Below, one piece after another: positions 46,662 through 49,121 of a stretch of 49,121 nucleotides of DNA. This DNA comes from Bondarzewia mesenterica (lineage: Eukaryota; Basidiomycota; Agaricomycetes; Russulales; Bondarzewiaceae). Below the pieces are notes generated by a model. That model did not search any database, was not told where the DNA came from, and worked only from the letters and a program-made list of their open reading frames with translations. Both the position numbers and the translations under genes were made by a program. Position 1 is the first letter of the stretch. Each line of letters opens with the position of its first letter. Where the stretch lies: NCBI GenBank assembly GCA_004802705.1, contig SGPL01000232.1, positions 1 through 49,121 on the forward strand, in the 5' to 3' direction.

Positions 46662-46891
46662 CTTCAGCGATGTAGATTTTTGTTTTGTGGAATGTCGGAG
46701 ATTTCAGAGATCACGGTCCTAGCGAGAGAGTTGTGGTTGAGGTTGAGGGTGTTTGTGTTATATGTAAAAAAAATGTCCGACGTAGCCACGTTCAGACAGC
46801 GTGCAGTAATGTACACTACTGTACACAACAGTCAGTCGGTCTCGGCCTCCTCGCATCTTGAACTCCGAATGGGGATCGGATAAAGGATAAT

Positions 46892-47147
46892 NNNNGGACN
46901 NTCAGGTNNNTNNTNNNNCAGTCATGNNCNCNTACACTGCCAGGCCTCAACTTGGTTTCAACTCAGGTTGAGGGGACCCGGTCGTGAAAGCCTGTGATCT
47001 TGGCGCACAGGCATTCGTGTTCCCGACCGCGTCACGCCAAACGGCCGCATCTCAGCGTGAAACCAAACTGGGTGGGCTTTCCTTCAGGTTCGCTTAGTCA
47101 GCTCGGGCCAGGGNTCCCGGGCTTTNCTTCCCTTTTNGGTCNTTNNA
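46892..47147. other. assembly-uncertain patch with Ns
   Basis: Clusters of N at 46892-46932 and 47114-47153 frame about 180 bases of GC-rich sequence that shows no gene. Such N clusters usually mark a collapsed repeat or a consensus of divergent copies. It follows the 5' end of the helicase gene. Confidence 0.5.
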
Positions 47148-47153
47148 TAATAN

Positions 47154-47748
47154 TTATTTTCCTTACAATAACTAGTAGAATAACAAAGAAAAATATATAT
47201 TCAAATGAGATATACAATCAACCACCGTCCTAAGTCAACACCCGCTCCCCACGCAAATCCGAGATGCTCGCGAGCTGATGTGAGCATGCATCTTGTTGGG
47301 ACTAAAAAATATACCACGAAAATACGGACATGCCATGCACAATTGGCCTGCGAGATCTGCAAATAGCAACAGTCAGCCAGAACGAAGCCAGAAAAAAAAA
47401 GGATACAGACCTAGGACACATTTGAAGAAGGCTCATATCCCTAGCCCAAGCAGTAGCACAAGCCAGCAAGATACCAGTCATAACCACAAGAGGAGACTGC
47501 CAAGACTGAGACCCAAGCCAGAGATAACCAAGAAGCCATCAACAAGTTCAAGCCACTAGAGAATGTTGCAAAGATCAAGACCTGAGCTGAAGCCAGAGCA
47601 GAAGTAACCAAGACACCTTCGAGCATATCAATAGCAAAGTGGATTGTGCACGCCGGCGGAAGCATATGCAACATCTGTGGTCAGGAGAAGAGTGATCATC
47701 AGCAAGTGAATCAAACCACGGCATCAGGGCGGGAAAATACTGTACACA
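47154..47748. other. A/C-rich stretch without supported gene
   Basis: An open frame on plus near 47293-47559 translates to a K/S/P-rich, repetitive sequence caused by recurrent AAGCCA/CAAG words. It looks like low-complexity DNA and not a gene. Confidence 0.35.
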
Positions 47749-47898
47749 GATGCCCAGCTCGTGCTCCAGCTTCCTCGATGTGGTGATGCACACGCCGAGC
47801 TGCTCCGCCTCGACCTTCTCTTCTGTGAAGTCATCGAGTGGGTGCGAGCAGCACGTATTTGTCCACATATTTGGGAACGTCCCATTCTCCGATGAACG
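47749..47898 (-). pseudogene. isopentenyl-diphosphate isomerase fragment
   Basis: About 50 residues on minus match the central exon of type I isopentenyl-diphosphate delta-isomerase: RSSENGTFPNMWTNTCCSHP, then LDDFTEEKVEAEQLGV and TTSRKLEHELGI. The TNTCCSHP motif holds the catalytic cysteine of the enzyme that interconverts IPP and DMAPP at the head of isoprenoid synthesis. Neither the upstream part (HRAFSVFLF-type) nor the downstream part (WGEHEIDYI-type with the second catalytic residue) is found within 1 kb on either side. So this is an isolated piece, next to the N-rich patch. A GTGTAC follows ELGI where an intron would start. A perfect hairpin overlaps its 5' end. Confidence 0.65.
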
Positions 47899-47907
47899 GA
47901 GAATGGG
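47881..47907. repeat. perfect 11-bp inverted repeat at the fragment edge
   Basis: CCCATTCTCCG (47881-47891) and CGGAGAATGGG (47897-47907) are exact reverse complements around a 5-nt loop. They span the point where similarity to isopentenyl-diphosphate isomerase begins. Confidence 0.8.
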
Positions 47908-49121
47908 TGGGCACGCATCAGACGAATGACTGTAGTCGGGGTCTATCATTGCATCATTTACCCTAGTCTTGACCATCGTGGACAGCGGATTGCTCTAACG
48001 CAGCATCAGTGAGATAGAATTATTGACAAAGGTACTGGGCGATACTATGAAAGCTGTGTCAGAAGGAATATGGGAACTGAAATCTCTCGTACTTTCTCGG
48101 AAGCAGTGCGTAGCTGCGAGGTTGTGCATAATACGCATAAGCTTCTCTCCCTCGAGGTGAGTCCTTGCAGCTATCTCTTAACTATGCATTCCTTCTGGAC
48201 GGTCGGCAATCACGTCCGCTCCATTCACGTTCATGATGACACAGAGATAGGCTATGTCGGCTGTGGCCAAGGAGCGCTATCATCAGAGAACGTTTTTTTT
48301 TTAAGCACTGGATCTAAATATCAATGATGACAGGTCGACTTACAATTGGTATAGTAAGGGCTGAGGGGGCCAGCGTGGTGCAGAGCTGGTGGCATGCACC
48401 TTGAAGAATACAAAGAGATTTCTTCAAAGCAGGCATATCTTCAGGGAGCTGTGACTCTGTCACCGACTCGAGGGATGGAACGTCGAGGCCAGCGCTGTAA
48501 CGGACAGCGAGGGAGGTGTGTGTGCGAGTTAGAGGGAATCAATGTTGGTGGGAGGAAGTTGAAAAAACATGTCACGCTGAGTCACGGCTGGTGTCCGACT
48601 TGTGCCGCACGTCCTTGGGTGTAAACCTGAGATGAAAAATGGGCTTCGAACGAAGATTTTGTCTGCAGGCTTTGACGTTGGGTTTGAACCTGAGACCATG
48701 CCTAATCGGGCAATCTCAATGTCGCGTCAGGTTCATCTCAGCTCACAACGAAATCACACAATTGGCGCGATGCCAAGTTTCCTTTCTCAGCGCGACACCA
48801 ATTGAAGGCCTGGTGGTGTATATGGAAGGTCGGGTCTGTCCAGCAGTGCCAATATGTCACGTGCCCAATGTCTATTCTGTGTGCTTTAAGCGCTGAGCCA
48901 TAAATACACATCTCGTGAGATCTTGTGGCATTGCAGGCAACAAACCTGAGCCCATTTTCCTTTTTTTTGTTCTTTTGAAATATAAGGTACATCTGCCACA
49001 GGTGAGTCTTTTTTTTTTGCTAGTCCCTCCACCACTTAGCCAAGCGGCCTCCCTCACTTCGCACACATTGCATCTTCTGCATTCATCATGTCAATTCCTC
49101 CATGTCAGCGGGCTAGCGGGC
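47908..49121. other. window end, no supported gene
   Basis: Only short frames without splice continuity are present. T-rich runs near 48292 and 49006 suggest untranslated or promoter DNA. An ATG at 49088 preceded by pyrimidine-rich sequence could begin a plus-strand gene that runs out of the window, but 34 bases are too few to judge. Confidence 0.4.

Noticed and set aside
46994..47233. plus frame across the N-rich patch
   Set aside because: Contains several N codons and no recognisable sequence.
47293..47559. 88-codon plus frame
   Set aside because: Low-complexity K/S/P product made by short repeated DNA words; no start context or motif.
49088..49121. possible first codons of a gene leaving the window (MSIPPCQRASG)
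   Set aside because: Too short to support.

Overview
The window reads as nuclear DNA of a filamentous basidiomycete, probably a mushroom-forming agaricomycete. Genes are packed on both strands and cut by many introns of about 50-65 nt with GTRNGT donors. Several proteins have their closest remembered relatives in that group, and a Tnp2 (CACTA-like) transposon relic of a kind common in mushroom genomes is present. Single Ns and an N-rich patch near 47 kb mark imperfect assembly. All exon boundaries were worked out by hand from splice signals and reading-frame continuity. For the main genes the spliced lengths are exact multiples of three.

Layout. 0.3-3.5 kb: two decayed genes, a DH-PH (RhoGEF-like) pseudogene on the minus strand and an unidentified fragment on plus. 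4-10.7 kb: a transposon relic with a broken Tnp2 transposase (+), a convergent coiled-coil partner gene (-) and a perfect hairpin at the right flank. 12-24.5 kb: mostly lineage-restricted, disordered or small proteins (a 552-aa protein with a new-looking triple 18-residue repeat, an LYR-motif mitochondrial protein, an 87-aa small protein with its own TATA box, a SUMO-interacting-motif protein, two disordered proteins), ending in a likely SLD7 replication factor. 24.8-28.2 kb: a four-exon small secreted protein and a damaged F-box/LRR gene. 29.3-36.7 kb: tRNA-Thr(CGT), ER glucosidase II alpha (GH31), a cyclase/kynurenine-formamidase family enzyme and an F-box-like protein with one homopolymer frameshift. 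37.3-40.3 kb: a peroxisomal-type mitochondrial-family carrier and a 3-hydroxyacyl-CoA dehydrogenase, divergent from one 283-bp promoter. 40.5-46.7 kb: a 1786-aa DDX60-like Ski2 helicase. 46.9-49.1 kb: N-rich sequence and a one-exon fragment of isopentenyl-diphosphate isomerase.

How genes work together. The only strong functional pairing is the carrier plus dehydrogenase, which fits a shared fatty-acid beta-oxidation promoter. Glucosidase II acts in ER glycoprotein quality control, SLD7 in replication origin firing and the DDX60-like helicase in RNA handling; these look like ordinary chromosomal neighbours. The most novel items are the triple-repeat nuclear-type protein, the secreted protein with a duplicated KAG motif, the 7-nt exon followed by a GC-AG intron in the dehydrogenase, and the two-gene convergent transposon relic.
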